Under the pieces are notes generated by a model. That model made no database searches and had not been told where the DNA came from. It was given only the letters and a program-made list of their open reading frames with translations. From positions 1-14,898 of the forward strand of contig JAUNMD010000012.1 in NCBI GenBank assembly GCA_030531915.1: DNA of 14,898 nt, in the 5' to 3' direction. Below are positions 5,691 to 13,208 of this stretch, piece by piece. Positions within the stretch are counted from its first letter, which is position 1. Each line of letters opens with the position of its first letter. This DNA comes from Pseudomonadota bacterium (lineage in GTDB: Bacteria > Pseudomonadota > Alphaproteobacteria > Rs-D84). A program made the position numbers and the translations under genes.

Positions 5691-7040
5691 ATGAGAAAAA
5701 TAGCACTGTTTTTATGCCTGCTGCCGACGCTGGCATATGGCGCAGACGATGATTGCGCCACGCGGACAACCGTGCCGGCGGGGCGTTTGAATCTGCCCCA
5801 GGTGGTGGATTTGGGGCTGTGCCGCAATCCGACGACAACTGCATCATATTATGCGTTACAGTCCGCGCGTTTTGCAAAAAATGCGGGTTATGCAAATTAT
5901 CTGCCGAATGTATCGGCATCTGCATCGGCATCATTGCCATATCGTAACAAAGAGTGGGGCGATTGGTCGTATGGGGCATCACTGTCCGCGTCATATTTAC
6001 TGTTTGATTTTGGCAAACGTTTGGCGGACGTGAACCAGTTGACGGCATCATGGCGCGCCGCGGGGTTTGACTATGATGAAAATGTCCAGAATTATATCTA
6101 TGGAATTATTGGCGCGTACTATAATTTGCTGAATGCCGACGCCGATGTCAAAAGTGCCGACAGTTTGCGCACCGTGGCACAAACCGCACGTGATACCGCC
6201 GCGAAAAAATTCAAGGCCGGTTCGGTCGCCAAGGCCGACGTACTGAAAGCCGACACCACATTGGCCAGCCGTAATTTGGATTTAGAACGTGCAAAAAACA
6301 ATCGCGAAATTGCCAAGGGCGCATTGTTGGCCAAGTTATCATTCCCAGCCACACAGAATATCGAAATTGCCGATATGCCATCTGAATTTGGGCGTGCATC
6401 TGAAATCCAGAGTGTCGAAGAATTGATAGAAATGGCACAGAAATCACGGCCCGACCTGTTAAAGGCCGCAGCAAACAAAGACGCCGCGTGGCATCGTCGC
6501 AATGCGTCGTTTTTGAAAAACCTGCCCAGCATTTCTGCATCGGGGTCTGTTGCGTGGAATGACACCCCGTCGGAAAGTTTCAATAGCGGGTCTGATAAAA
6601 TCAGTGGCAGCATTGGAATCCGCGCATCTATGCCAATATTTGCAGGATTTGCAAATATGTACGGTGTGCGTCAGGCACAGGCGAACTATGACGCGGCACT
6701 GGAACAGGAACGCGCCACCGCCGATAATGCGACGTTGGACATATTTACCGCGTACCAGAATTACAAGACCGCCCAGACCGTGTTGACCCAGACCGAAACA
6801 CTGTTAAAGTCCGCAACGGAAAGCGAACGCGTCACCGCCGGTATGTACAAGGTTGGACGTGCAACCATGTTGGATTGGCAAACGGCACAATCGGAATTGG
6901 TTGATGCCCAGAAACAAAACAATGCCGCCAAATATGACTTGTTCACAAAACGTGCGGCGGTTGCATTGGCGATTGGTGAAATCAAAGTAGGATTGGAGGG
7001 AGAGAATGAAGAAAGCACAGAACGCGCAGCGCAAGAATAA
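5691..7040 (+). CDS. TolC-family outer membrane efflux protein
   Basis: Outer-membrane channel component of a tripartite exporter. From the chosen start it has 449 residues, within the TolC range. A signal peptide (RKIALFLCLLPTLAYG, cut near residue 18-19) leads to the mature protein. Two internally related halves follow: NAGYANYLPNVSASASAS begins the first outer-membrane segment, with YLLFDFGK after it. Long alpha-helical stretches contain FKAGSVAKADVLKADTTLASR and, in the second half, YKVGRATMLDWQTAQSELVDAQ, the paired pattern typical of TolC. Two cysteines near the mature N-terminus (CATRT and LCRNP) could form a disulfide. The ATG at 5691 is preferred over 5664 because GAGAG precedes it and it gives a clean signal peptide. 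The gene overlaps the macA-like gene by 35 bases. The substrate is unknown. Confidence 0.92.
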   Translation: MRKIALFLCLLPTLAYGADDDCATRTTVPAGRLNLPQVVDLGLCRNPTTTASYYALQSARFAKNAGYANYLPNVSASASASLPYRNKEWGDWSYGASLSASYLLFDFGKRLADVNQLTASWRAAGFDYDENVQNYIYGIIGAYYNLLNADADVKSADSLRTVAQTARDTAAKKFKAGSVAKADVLKADTTLASRNLDLERAKNNREIAKGALLAKLSFPATQNIEIADMPSEFGRASEIQSVEELIEMAQKSRPDLLKAAANKDAAWHRRNASFLKNLPSISASGSVAWNDTPSESFNSGSDKISGSIGIRASMPIFAGFANMYGVRQAQANYDAALEQERATADNATLDIFTAYQNYKTAQTVLTQTETLLKSATESERVTAGMYKVGRATMLDWQTAQSELVDAQKQNNAAKYDLFTKRAAVALAIGEIKVGLEGENEESTERAAQE

Positions 7041-8235
7041 TGCGCTTGCAACAAAGCCACGCCCATCGTTTATTCGTCGTGCGGGCAAATGGATTTGGCG
7101 CAAAAAATGGTGGATTTTAATCTTGGCCGCAATCGCGTGGGGCGCGACCGCCCTGTTCGGTGGTGGCACGCAAAAGGTTGAACCATTGGCGACCATGGAA
7201 ATCACACGCGGCGAAATGCGTCAGGTTGTAACCGCAACCGGTGAAATTCAACCACTGAACACCGTCAGTGTTGGTTCACAGGTATCGGGTACGATTGAAA
7301 AACTGTACGTTGATTTTAATTCCAAGGTGAAAAAGGGCGATGTCCTGTTGGAAATTGAACCGTCCGTATTACAGGCATCTGTGGACGAGGCCAAGGCATC
7401 ACTGGTCAGTGCGGAATCCCAGCGCAATTATGCAAAGAGCGAATATCAGCGTAACAAGACACTGTATAACGAAGGATTTATTTCCCGCGCGGAAATGGAA
7501 CAATCCCAGACCACATACGAACAGGCCGAACAGTCGGTTAAACGTATGCAATCACAATATGATCGCGCGGTAACCAATCTGGGGTATGCAACGATTACAT
7601 CGCCGGTTGATGGCACGGTCATCGCGCGCGAGGTTGACGTTGGTCAAACCGTTGCTGCATCGTTCCAGACACCAAACCTGTTCAAGATTGCCGAAGACCT
7701 GTCCCAGATGCAGATTGAAACATCTGTGTCAGAGGCGGACATTGGTGTTATCAAAGAAGGTCAGGCCGTCACATTTACGGTTGATGCATACCCCAGCCAG
7801 ACATTTGATGGCACAGTACGCCAGATTCGTTTGTCACCAACCACAACATCAAACGTTGTTGTTTATACCGTCGTGATTGATGTTGATAATTCTGACCTGC
7901 GGTTGATGCCGGGAATGACCGCGTTTGTGACAATCGTCGTGACCGAAAAATTCGATGTGTTCAAGGTTCAGAATGCCGCATTGGTACTGCGTAAATTTGA
8001 TGGCATTGTTGATAATGCGGGCGATGCGACACCAAATGACCACTTGGCAATTCAGCGTGATGGCAAAATTATTTTGATTCCATATACCAAGGGTCTGGTC
8101 ACAGCAACCGAAACAGAAATTATATCGGACGAATTGCGTGATGGTGATCGTGTGGTTATCGGTCGCACCGGACAAAAGACCGCGAACACCACCAACAGAA
8201 TGGGTGGCGGCCCGGGCGGCGGTGGCCCAATGTAA
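7006..8235 (+). CDS. MacA-like periplasmic adaptor (HlyD/RND-type membrane fusion protein)
   Basis: Inner-membrane-anchored adaptor linking an ABC transporter to the TolC-like channel. The 409 residues open with a strongly basic cytoplasmic tail (about 1-34), one membrane segment (WWILILAAIAWGATALF, about 35-51), then the periplasmic part. The first lipoyl half is VSVGSQVSGTIEKLYVDF, with KKGDVLLEIEP. A helical hairpin rich in Glu, Gln, Ala and Ser follows (about 125-190). The second lipoyl half is TITSPVDGTVIAREVDVGQ, followed by beta-barrel and membrane-proximal domains. The C-terminus is glycine/proline-rich. There is no lipobox, so it is anchored by the membrane helix. GGAGGGA precedes the ATG, which lies inside the end of the tolC-like gene. 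The ABC genes downstream favour MacA rather than an RND-pump adaptor. Confidence 0.88.
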   Translation: MKKAQNAQRKNNALATKPRPSFIRRAGKWIWRKKWWILILAAIAWGATALFGGGTQKVEPLATMEITRGEMRQVVTATGEIQPLNTVSVGSQVSGTIEKLYVDFNSKVKKGDVLLEIEPSVLQASVDEAKASLVSAESQRNYAKSEYQRNKTLYNEGFISRAEMEQSQTTYEQAEQSVKRMQSQYDRAVTNLGYATITSPVDGTVIAREVDVGQTVAASFQTPNLFKIAEDLSQMQIETSVSEADIGVIKEGQAVTFTVDAYPSQTFDGTVRQIRLSPTTTSNVVVYTVVIDVDNSDLRLMPGMTAFVTIVVTEKFDVFKVQNAALVLRKFDGIVDNAGDATPNDHLAIQRDGKIILIPYTKGLVTATETEIISDELRDGDRVVIGRTGQKTANTTNRMGGGPGGGGPM

Positions 8236-8245
8236 GGACAAAAAG

Positions 8246-8269
8246 CGCACGCACAAGCGTGCGTTTTTT
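8246..8269 (+). terminator. Terminator between the adaptor and the ABC ATPase gene
   Basis: CGCACGC (8246-8252) pairs with GCGTGCG (8257-8263) over loop ACAA and is followed by six Ts. It splits the exporter cluster into two transcription units, or permits partial read-through. Confidence 0.85.
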
Positions 8270-8293
8270 CTGGGCGAATTGAAAAATTCAGTG

Positions 8294-8299
8294 TATAAT
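8294..8299 (+). promoter_or_regulatory. Candidate -10 of the ABC ATPase/permease unit
   Basis: A perfect TATAAT lies 21 bases before the ATG at 8321, directly behind the terminator. No good -35 is seen at the right distance (8271-8276 reads TGGGCG). The leader would contain the AAGGGGAAAGG ribosome-binding site. Confidence 0.45.
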
Positions 8300-8320
8300 G
8301 ATGCCCCAAGGGGAAAGGTT

Positions 8321-9052
8321 ATGAAAAAGTCACAAAAGTCGTCCGAAATCGTTATTTCTATGCAGGACATTTGCAAAAGTTTTCCTGTGGAATTGGGCGG
8401 CGAACAACAGGTTTTGTTTGATATAAACTTTGATGTGCGCGTCGGTGAATTTGTCGCGATTATGGGGCCGTCTGGTTCTGGTAAATCAACGTGTATGAAT
8501 ATTATCGGTGCGCTGGATACACCGACATCTGGGACATATGAACTGTATGGGCGTGATATTACAAATATGACGCCTGATGAATTGGCAACAATCAGAAATG
8601 AATATATTGGTTTTGTTTTCCAGCAATTTAATCTGCTGTCGAAACGCAGCGTGTTGGATAATGTAATGTTGCCGCTGATGTATCGCGGGCTGCCCATGGC
8701 GGAACGCGTGCGTCGTGCGCGCGAAATGTTGGCACGCGTTGGATTGGAAAAGTTTGAATCGTATTTGCCAACGCAACTGTCGGGTGGTATGAAACAACGT
8801 GTTGCGATTGCGCGCGCGTTGGCGGGCGACCCAAAACTGATTCTGGCGGACGAACCAACAGGCGCGTTGGACAGTAAAATGGGGAACGAGATTTTGAAGT
8901 TCTTTACAGAATTAAATCGTGAATTGGGAATTACAATCGTTATGATTACGCACGAATTTGATATCGCGCGATATGCAGATCGTCTGATTCATATTCGTGA
9001 CGGCCGTATCAATTATGATGGCAAAATGCCGAAAACGGACGACAACCTGTAA
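8321..9052 (+). CDS. ABC transporter ATP-binding protein (MacB/LolD-type)
   Basis: Cytoplasmic ATPase of the exporter. The 243 residues show the ABC motifs in order: Walker A GPSGSGKST (49-57), Q-loop FVFQQFNLL (98-106), signature LSGGMKQR (153-160), Walker B LILADEPTGALD (173-184) and H-loop MITHE (208-212). The sequence is of the MacB/LolD/FtsE class, which pairs with FtsX-fold permeases. The frame is open further upstream to 8138, but that part overlaps the macA-like gene and the terminator. The ATG at 8321 has a strong ribosome-binding site (GGGGAAAGG) and gives the normal length. The permease gene starts 19 bases after the stop. In Escherichia coli MacB both parts are fused; here they are separate. 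Confidence 0.93.
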   Translation: MKKSQKSSEIVISMQDICKSFPVELGGEQQVLFDINFDVRVGEFVAIMGPSGSGKSTCMNIIGALDTPTSGTYELYGRDITNMTPDELATIRNEYIGFVFQQFNLLSKRSVLDNVMLPLMYRGLPMAERVRRAREMLARVGLEKFESYLPTQLSGGMKQRVAIARALAGDPKLILADEPTGALDSKMGNEILKFFTELNRELGITIVMITHEFDIARYADRLIHIRDGRINYDGKMPKTDDNL

Positions 9053-9071
9053 TTGTGGTAGGGGGGTAAAA

Positions 9072-10289
9072 ATGACATTTAACGATATTTTCAAAGAATC
9101 TTGGCTGTCAATCAGTGGGAACAAAATTCGTTCTTTTCTGACCGTATTGGGTATTGTTATTGGTGTTATGGCGGTGGTGATTATGGTGGCCGTTGGTGAA
9201 ACGGTACAGAAACAAATCACAGACCAGTTTTCATCACTGGGGACGGGCACAATCATCATTCGTGCCGGCGCGGCCCAGACCGGCGGTGTGCGCAGTGGTA
9301 ATCGCCAAACACTGACCATTGATGATGCCGAATACATTGGTAAATTGCCAGACGTTGCCGCCGTCAGTCCCGTTCAAATGTCGGGCGCACAGGCGGTGTA
9401 TGGTAACAAAAACTGGTCTACGTCAATGACGGGTGTATACCCAGGGTACACAACGGTTCAAAACATAGAAATTGAAAAAGGGTCATTCTTTGACGACACG
9501 GCGGTGCGCAACGCGTCCACATACGCCGTAATTGGCCCGACAACGGCCGAAGAATTGGGTCTGCCGGACAATCCAATCGGCACTGTAATTCGTGTCCAGA
9601 ATACGCCTTTTGTTGTTATTGGTGTTACCAAGGCCAAGGGCGATTCCGCCATGGGCAGTCAGGACGATATGATTCTGATTCCAATCACGACATTGAAAAA
9701 GCGTCTGTCGGGCAGTCGTTTCCCCAACGCCGTCCAGATGATTTCACTGAAACTGTATTCGGACGCCGATAATAATCTGGTTATTGAACAAATTACCGCA
9801 CTGTTGCGCAATCGCCATAAACTGAAAGACGCCGATGCCGACGATTTCCAAATTATGGACATGAAACAGGTTATGGAAACAATGAACACGGTCACCGGAT
9901 ACATGAAAATGCTGTTGATTGCGATTGCGGCGGTATCGTTGCTGGTGGGCGCAATCGGCATTATGAACATGATGCTGGTATCTGTTGCAGAACGTACGCG
10001 CGAAATCGGTATTCGCAAGGCCATCGGTGCACGTGAACGCCAGATTATTATTCAGTTCTTATCTGAATCAATTCTGATTTCATTTATTGGTTCGATGGCG
10101 GGGCTGATTATTGGTGTCGGCCTGTCACAGGGGGTTGGTCGTCTGTGGCTGGGGTATAACGTGCCGTTTTCAATGTGGCCGGTAATACTGTCTGTATCGG
10201 TTGCGGTGATTGTTGGTCTGGCATCTGGTGTTGTGCCGGCGTTAAAGGCCGCAAAACTGAACCCCATTGACAGTTTGCGTCATGAATAA
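9072..10289 (+). CDS. ABC transporter permease, MacB/FtsX family
   Basis: Inner-membrane subunit that couples ATP hydrolysis to substrate movement by mechanotransmission. The 405 residues have the family layout. A first membrane helix (about 19-40, SFLTVLGIVIGVMAVVIMVAV) is followed by a large periplasmic domain (about 45-275) of the MacB type. Three more helices lie at about 280-302, 333-352 and 369-391. Family motifs are REIGIRKAIGARERQI after helix 2 and the C-terminal PALKAAKLNPIDSLRHE. AGGGGGG precedes the ATG; the frame is open upstream to 8997 but that part overlaps the ATPase gene. A strong terminator follows at once. LolC/E-type proteins are an alternative, but the MacA-like and TolC-like partners support a MacB-type exporter. 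Confidence 0.92.
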   Translation: MTFNDIFKESWLSISGNKIRSFLTVLGIVIGVMAVVIMVAVGETVQKQITDQFSSLGTGTIIIRAGAAQTGGVRSGNRQTLTIDDAEYIGKLPDVAAVSPVQMSGAQAVYGNKNWSTSMTGVYPGYTTVQNIEIEKGSFFDDTAVRNASTYAVIGPTTAEELGLPDNPIGTVIRVQNTPFVVIGVTKAKGDSAMGSQDDMILIPITTLKKRLSGSRFPNAVQMISLKLYSDADNNLVIEQITALLRNRHKLKDADADDFQIMDMKQVMETMNTVTGYMKMLLIAIAAVSLLVGAIGIMNMMLVSVAERTREIGIRKAIGARERQIIIQFLSESILISFIGSMAGLIIGVGLSQGVGRLWLGYNVPFSMWPVILSVSVAVIVGLASGVVPALKAAKLNPIDSLRHE

Positions 10290-10293
10290 AAAC

Positions 10294-10320
10294 CACCGGC
10301 ATTTGCCGGTGTTTTTTTTT
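10294..10320 (+). terminator. Terminator after the permease gene
   Basis: CACCGGC (10294-10300) pairs with GCCGGTG (10305-10311) over loop ATTT and is followed by nine Ts. It closes the exporter cluster. Confidence 0.92.
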
Positions 10321-10364
10321 GGAAAGTGCGCCCGCCCCTGCTGCGATGCGCCACGATAAAATGG

Positions 10365-10392
10365 TTGCAATCGGTAAAAACTCTGTTATAAT
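10365..10392 (+). promoter_or_regulatory. Promoter of tRNA-Val
   Basis: TTGCAA (10365-10370) is followed after 16 bases by a perfect TATAAT (10387-10392). Transcription would start near 10399, a few bases before the mature tRNA. Confidence 0.75.
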
Positions 10393-10404
10393 GCGCGGTG
10401 CATT

Positions 10405-10481
10405 GGGTGGTTAGCTCAGTTGGTTAGAGCGTTACGTTGACATCGTAAAGGTCGTTGGTTCGAGTCCAATACCACCCACCA
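10405..10481 (+). tRNA. tRNA-Val (anticodon GAC), CCA encoded
   Basis: A 77-base cloverleaf including CCA. The acceptor arms are GGGTGGT (10405-10411) and ACCACCC (10471-10477). The D arm contains GCTCAGTTGGTTAGAGC. The anticodon stem TTACG/CGTAA has loop TTGACAT, giving anticodon GAC for valine. The T arm carries GGTTCGAGTCC. The discriminator is A and CCA is encoded. No terminator follows directly; the next one is at 10588. Confidence 0.97.
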
Positions 10482-10487
10482 CAAATT

Positions 10488-10516
10488 TTCACCGCAGTGT
10501 GAACAAAGTGTATAAA
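10488..10516 (+). promoter_or_regulatory. Candidate promoter in the metG leader region
   Basis: TTCACC (10488-10493) is followed after 17 bases by TATAAA (10511-10516), preceded by TG. Transcription would start near 10523. Between this point and metG lie a 5-codon ORF and a strong terminator, so the product is either a short RNA or an attenuated metG leader. Confidence 0.4.
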
Positions 10517-10539
10517 TAAATTTATTGGAAATAAAAACT

Positions 10540-10557
10540 ATGCGAATGCAGAACTAA
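10540..10557 (+). other. Five-codon ORF MRMQN upstream of a terminator (possible leader peptide)
   Basis: ATG CGA ATG CAG AAC TAA, with GGA about ten bases upstream, lies 30 bases before the terminator stem at 10588. Two of its five codons are Met and the next gene is methionyl-tRNA synthetase. The sequence CAGAA inside it is complementary to two later copies of ATTCTG (10571-10576, 10582-10587). Such a short ORF can arise by chance, so the functional reading is tentative. Confidence 0.2.
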
Positions 10558-10587
10558 TCTTGAATAAAAAATTCTGACGGGATTCTG

Positions 10588-10616
10588 TGCGACGCCCCGT
10601 TGGGCGTCGCATTTTT
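10588..10616 (+). terminator. Strong terminator between tRNA-Val and metG
   Basis: TGCGACGCCC (10588-10597) pairs perfectly with GGGCGTCGCA (10602-10611) over loop CGTT and is followed by five Ts. It may end the tRNA-Val transcript or act as an attenuator ahead of metG, 24 bases downstream. Confidence 0.9.
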
Positions 10617-10640
10617 ATTAAAATATAACAGGGCACAATT

Positions 10641-12638
10641 ATGACAAACAAAAGCAATAAATATTTAATTACATCTGCATTACCATATGTAAATGGTGAA
10701 TTGCATCTGGGGCACTTGATTGGTTGCTGGTTGCCATCGGACATTTACGCACGTTTTTGCCGCGCACGCGGACGCGACGTATTGTATGTCTGTGGGGCGG
10801 ACGAACACGGCACACCGGTTGTTGTTGGCGCGGCGGCGGACGGTATGTCAATTCCAGATTATGCGAACAAGTGGTATGAAAAACACTTGCGTGCGGTGCG
10901 GGATTTCAACCTGTCGTTTGACCTGTATGGGCGCACACATACGAAATTACAAGAAAAACTGATTCATGAATTGTTCGCGCGCTTGGACGCCCAAGGATTG
11001 ATTGAGGAACGCGAAACACTGCAACCATATTCGGCAACTGACAATATGTTTTTGGCCGATCGCCAGTTGCTGGGCACATGCCCAAAATGCGGCTATGAAA
11101 ACGCGCGTGGCGATCAATGCGATAAATGCGGCGCAACGTACGAGGCCGACGAACTGAAAAACCCACGCAGTGCGATTTCGGGGGCGTGTGACGTCGAAAT
11201 GCGTCCGACCAAGAATTTGTTCTTTATGGCGTCGCGTGTCCAAGGCGTATGGCGCGAATGGTTAAAATCGCATGCACCAAAATGGTCCAAGACCGCCAGT
11301 GCGATTGCAAATGGCTGGGCATCGGACGAATTGCGCGACACATCAATTACGCGCGACCTGCCGTGGGGGATTTCTGTCAATAAAGATGGCTATGAGAACA
11401 AGGTATTCTATGTTTGGTTTGACGCGCCATGGGGTTATGTTTCCATATCACAGGCCGCACGTGAAAACTGGGCCGATTGGTGGAAAAATCCGGACGCGCA
11501 CTATGCGCAATTTATGGGCAAGGACAACGTGAAATTCCACGCGGTATTTTTCCCAGAACAACAGTTGGCGATGAATGATAATTGGAAAACCGTTGATATG
11601 TTAAAGTCCATGAATTTCTTGAACTTTGAAGGCGGTAAATTTTCCAAGTCCCAACATCGTGGCGTATTTCTGGACAGCGCGATTGAAATCGCACCGGCCG
11701 ACGCATGGCGTTACGCGCTGATTGCGTCCGCCCCAGAGACAGACGACACAGATTTCACATTCGCACGTTTTGCCGACATTGTGAACAAGGACTTGAATGG
11801 TATGCTGGGGAACTTTGTTTCACGCGTTTGCAAATTGACCGCCAAGAATTTTGGCACAAACGTGCCGGCGGCGGGCGCGTTGGACGCCGATTTGGTTAAA
11901 CAGATAAACGAAAAATTGTCTGAACTGACCACGGCACTGGACGCATGTGAATTTCGCGCCGCGATTGTTGCATTGCGCGGTCTGTATGCGATTGGCAATG
12001 AATATATGACACGATGCGAACCATGGACACTGGTAAAGAACGGTGACGTGGCGGGCGCGGCGGCGGTGTTGAATCAATGTTTCCAGTTGATTGACCTGTA
12101 TGCACGTGTATCTGTGCCATTTATACCAAATGCCGCGGACAAGATGCAGAATATATTTGCCACACCGCACGATATGACGTGGCCGGAAACGTTTGAACCA
12201 CGCATTACCGACGGCGCAGAATTTGTCGTGCCGGAAAATCTGTTTGCGCGTATTGATGATGAAACGGTTGCAGAACTGACCGAAAAATATGCACCACGCA
12301 ACGAAAACAAAATTGTGCCGGTTGTGGCGAAAATTGTTGCGGTGAAAAATCACCCAACGCGTGACAACCTGCATATATTGACCGTGGACGATGGCACGCA
12401 TCATGAATTGCAAATCGTGTGCGGTGCACCAAATGTGCGTGCGGGTATGATTGGGGTCTTGGCCCCCGTGGGCGCAACATTGCCAAATATGAAAAAGCCA
12501 ATTTCCCAGCGCACCGTGGCCGGCACAGAATCATTTGGTATGATGTGCAGTGGCGCGGAACTGGGCATAAATGACAATGGCGACGAAATTGTTGAACTGG
12601 GCGCAGACGCCAAAATAGGCGATGCGTATGTAAAGTAA
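10641..12638 (+). CDS. metG: Methionyl-tRNA synthetase with C-terminal tRNA-binding domain
   Basis: Class I synthetase that charges tRNA-Met in the cytoplasm. The 665 residues have the HIGH motif as HLGH (22-25), after the start LITSALPYVNGE. The zinc knuckle has C147, C150, C160 and C163 in the spacing C-x2-C-x9-C-x2-C. The KMSKS motif is KFSKS (333-337), and the anticodon-binding helical domain extends to about 550. A C-terminal OB-fold domain (about 557-665) follows, with HPTRDNLHILTV, LQIVCGAPNV and SFGMMCSGAELGI. These motifs are those of the tRNA-binding domain at the N-terminus of PheT, not the usual MetG C-terminal domain. AGGG lies 7 bases before the ATG. queH begins one base after the stop codon. 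Confidence 0.96.
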   Translation: MTNKSNKYLITSALPYVNGELHLGHLIGCWLPSDIYARFCRARGRDVLYVCGADEHGTPVVVGAAADGMSIPDYANKWYEKHLRAVRDFNLSFDLYGRTHTKLQEKLIHELFARLDAQGLIEERETLQPYSATDNMFLADRQLLGTCPKCGYENARGDQCDKCGATYEADELKNPRSAISGACDVEMRPTKNLFFMASRVQGVWREWLKSHAPKWSKTASAIANGWASDELRDTSITRDLPWGISVNKDGYENKVFYVWFDAPWGYVSISQAARENWADWWKNPDAHYAQFMGKDNVKFHAVFFPEQQLAMNDNWKTVDMLKSMNFLNFEGGKFSKSQHRGVFLDSAIEIAPADAWRYALIASAPETDDTDFTFARFADIVNKDLNGMLGNFVSRVCKLTAKNFGTNVPAAGALDADLVKQINEKLSELTTALDACEFRAAIVALRGLYAIGNEYMTRCEPWTLVKNGDVAGAAAVLNQCFQLIDLYARVSVPFIPNAADKMQNIFATPHDMTWPETFEPRITDGAEFVVPENLFARIDDETVAELTEKYAPRNENKIVPVVAKIVAVKNHPTRDNLHILTVDDGTHHELQIVCGAPNVRAGMIGVLAPVGATLPNMKKPISQRTVAGTESFGMMCSGAELGINDNGDEIVELGADAKIGDAYVK

Positions 12639-12639
12639 A

Positions 12640-13176
12640 ATGGAACACGAAAAACTGGTTTTAATGTCATGCTGTGCGCCGTGCAGTGCCGGCGCAATTC
12701 AGCAGTTGGCAAACGGGGAAATTGCGGGTGTGGACGATTTTATCGTGCTGTTTTTCAACCCGAATATTTTCCCAGAATCAGAATACACAAAACGCCTGAA
12801 TGAACAAATCAAGTATTGTGAAAAGTTAGGCGTAAAGTATGCCATCGGCAATTACGATCATGCGGCATGGCGCGCGCATATTGCAGGATTGGAAAACGAA
12901 CCCGAACGTGGCGCGCGATGCAGCAAATGTTTTGAATTTCGGTTTCAGTATGCGGCCGCGTTTGCCCGCGCGCACGGATACACCGCGGTGGCGTCTGTGT
13001 TCGGCGTATCACGCCACAAAGACCAATCACAGGTTGATTCCGCGGGGCAGGGCGCATTGGGTGCATGCTATGTTCCCATCAAATGGGACGAAAAATTACG
13101 TCAACAAATTGGGCGGGCGTCTGATTTTTACCGCCAAAATTATTGCGGTTGCGAATTTAGTATTCGCAAAGTATAA
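12640..13176 (+). CDS. queH: Epoxyqueuosine reductase QueH
   Basis: Catalyses the last step of queuosine synthesis, reduction of epoxyqueuosine to queuosine at the wobble base of tRNAs with GUN anticodons. It is the iron-sulfur enzyme unrelated to QueG. The 178 residues show the family pattern: LMSCCAPCS (C11, C12, C15), FFNPNIFPESEY (38-49), GLENEPERGARCSKCFEFR (83-101; C94, C97), SVFGVSRHKDQ (119-129) and the C-terminal YRQNYCGCEFS. The paired cysteines C11/C12 and C94/C97 are the expected cluster ligands of the family. The ATG is one base after the metG stop, with no clear ribosome-binding site, so translation is probably coupled to metG. The stop codon lies in the promoter of fabD. Confidence 0.92.
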   Translation: MEHEKLVLMSCCAPCSAGAIQQLANGEIAGVDDFIVLFFNPNIFPESEYTKRLNEQIKYCEKLGVKYAIGNYDHAAWRAHIAGLENEPERGARCSKCFEFRFQYAAAFARAHGYTAVASVFGVSRHKDQSQVDSAGQGALGACYVPIKWDEKLRQQIGRASDFYRQNYCGCEFSIRKV

Positions 13177-13177
13177 T
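13149..13177 (+). promoter_or_regulatory. Promoter of fabD-fabG-mnmG
   Basis: TTGCGA (13149-13154) is followed after 17 bases by a perfect TATAAT (13172-13177), which overlaps the queH stop codon. Transcription would start near 13184, leaving a leader of about 25 bases with AAGGG at 13196-13200. Confidence 0.7.
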
Positions 13178-13208
13178 TCCCATTGTAATTACAACAAGGG
13201 TAATGAAT

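Noticed and set aside
8138..8320. Upstream extension of the ABC ATPase frame
   Set aside because: It overlaps the end of the macA-like gene in another frame and the terminator at 8246-8269; the ATG at 8321 has a strong ribosome-binding site.
7849..8697. Long open frame on the minus strand (282 codons) across the macA-like and ATPase genes
   Set aside because: It lies antisense to two well-supported genes and crosses a terminator; the sequence shows no family pattern.
11820..12413. Long open frame on the minus strand inside metG
   Set aside because: Antisense to conserved metG coding sequence; its composition is that expected from reversed codons.
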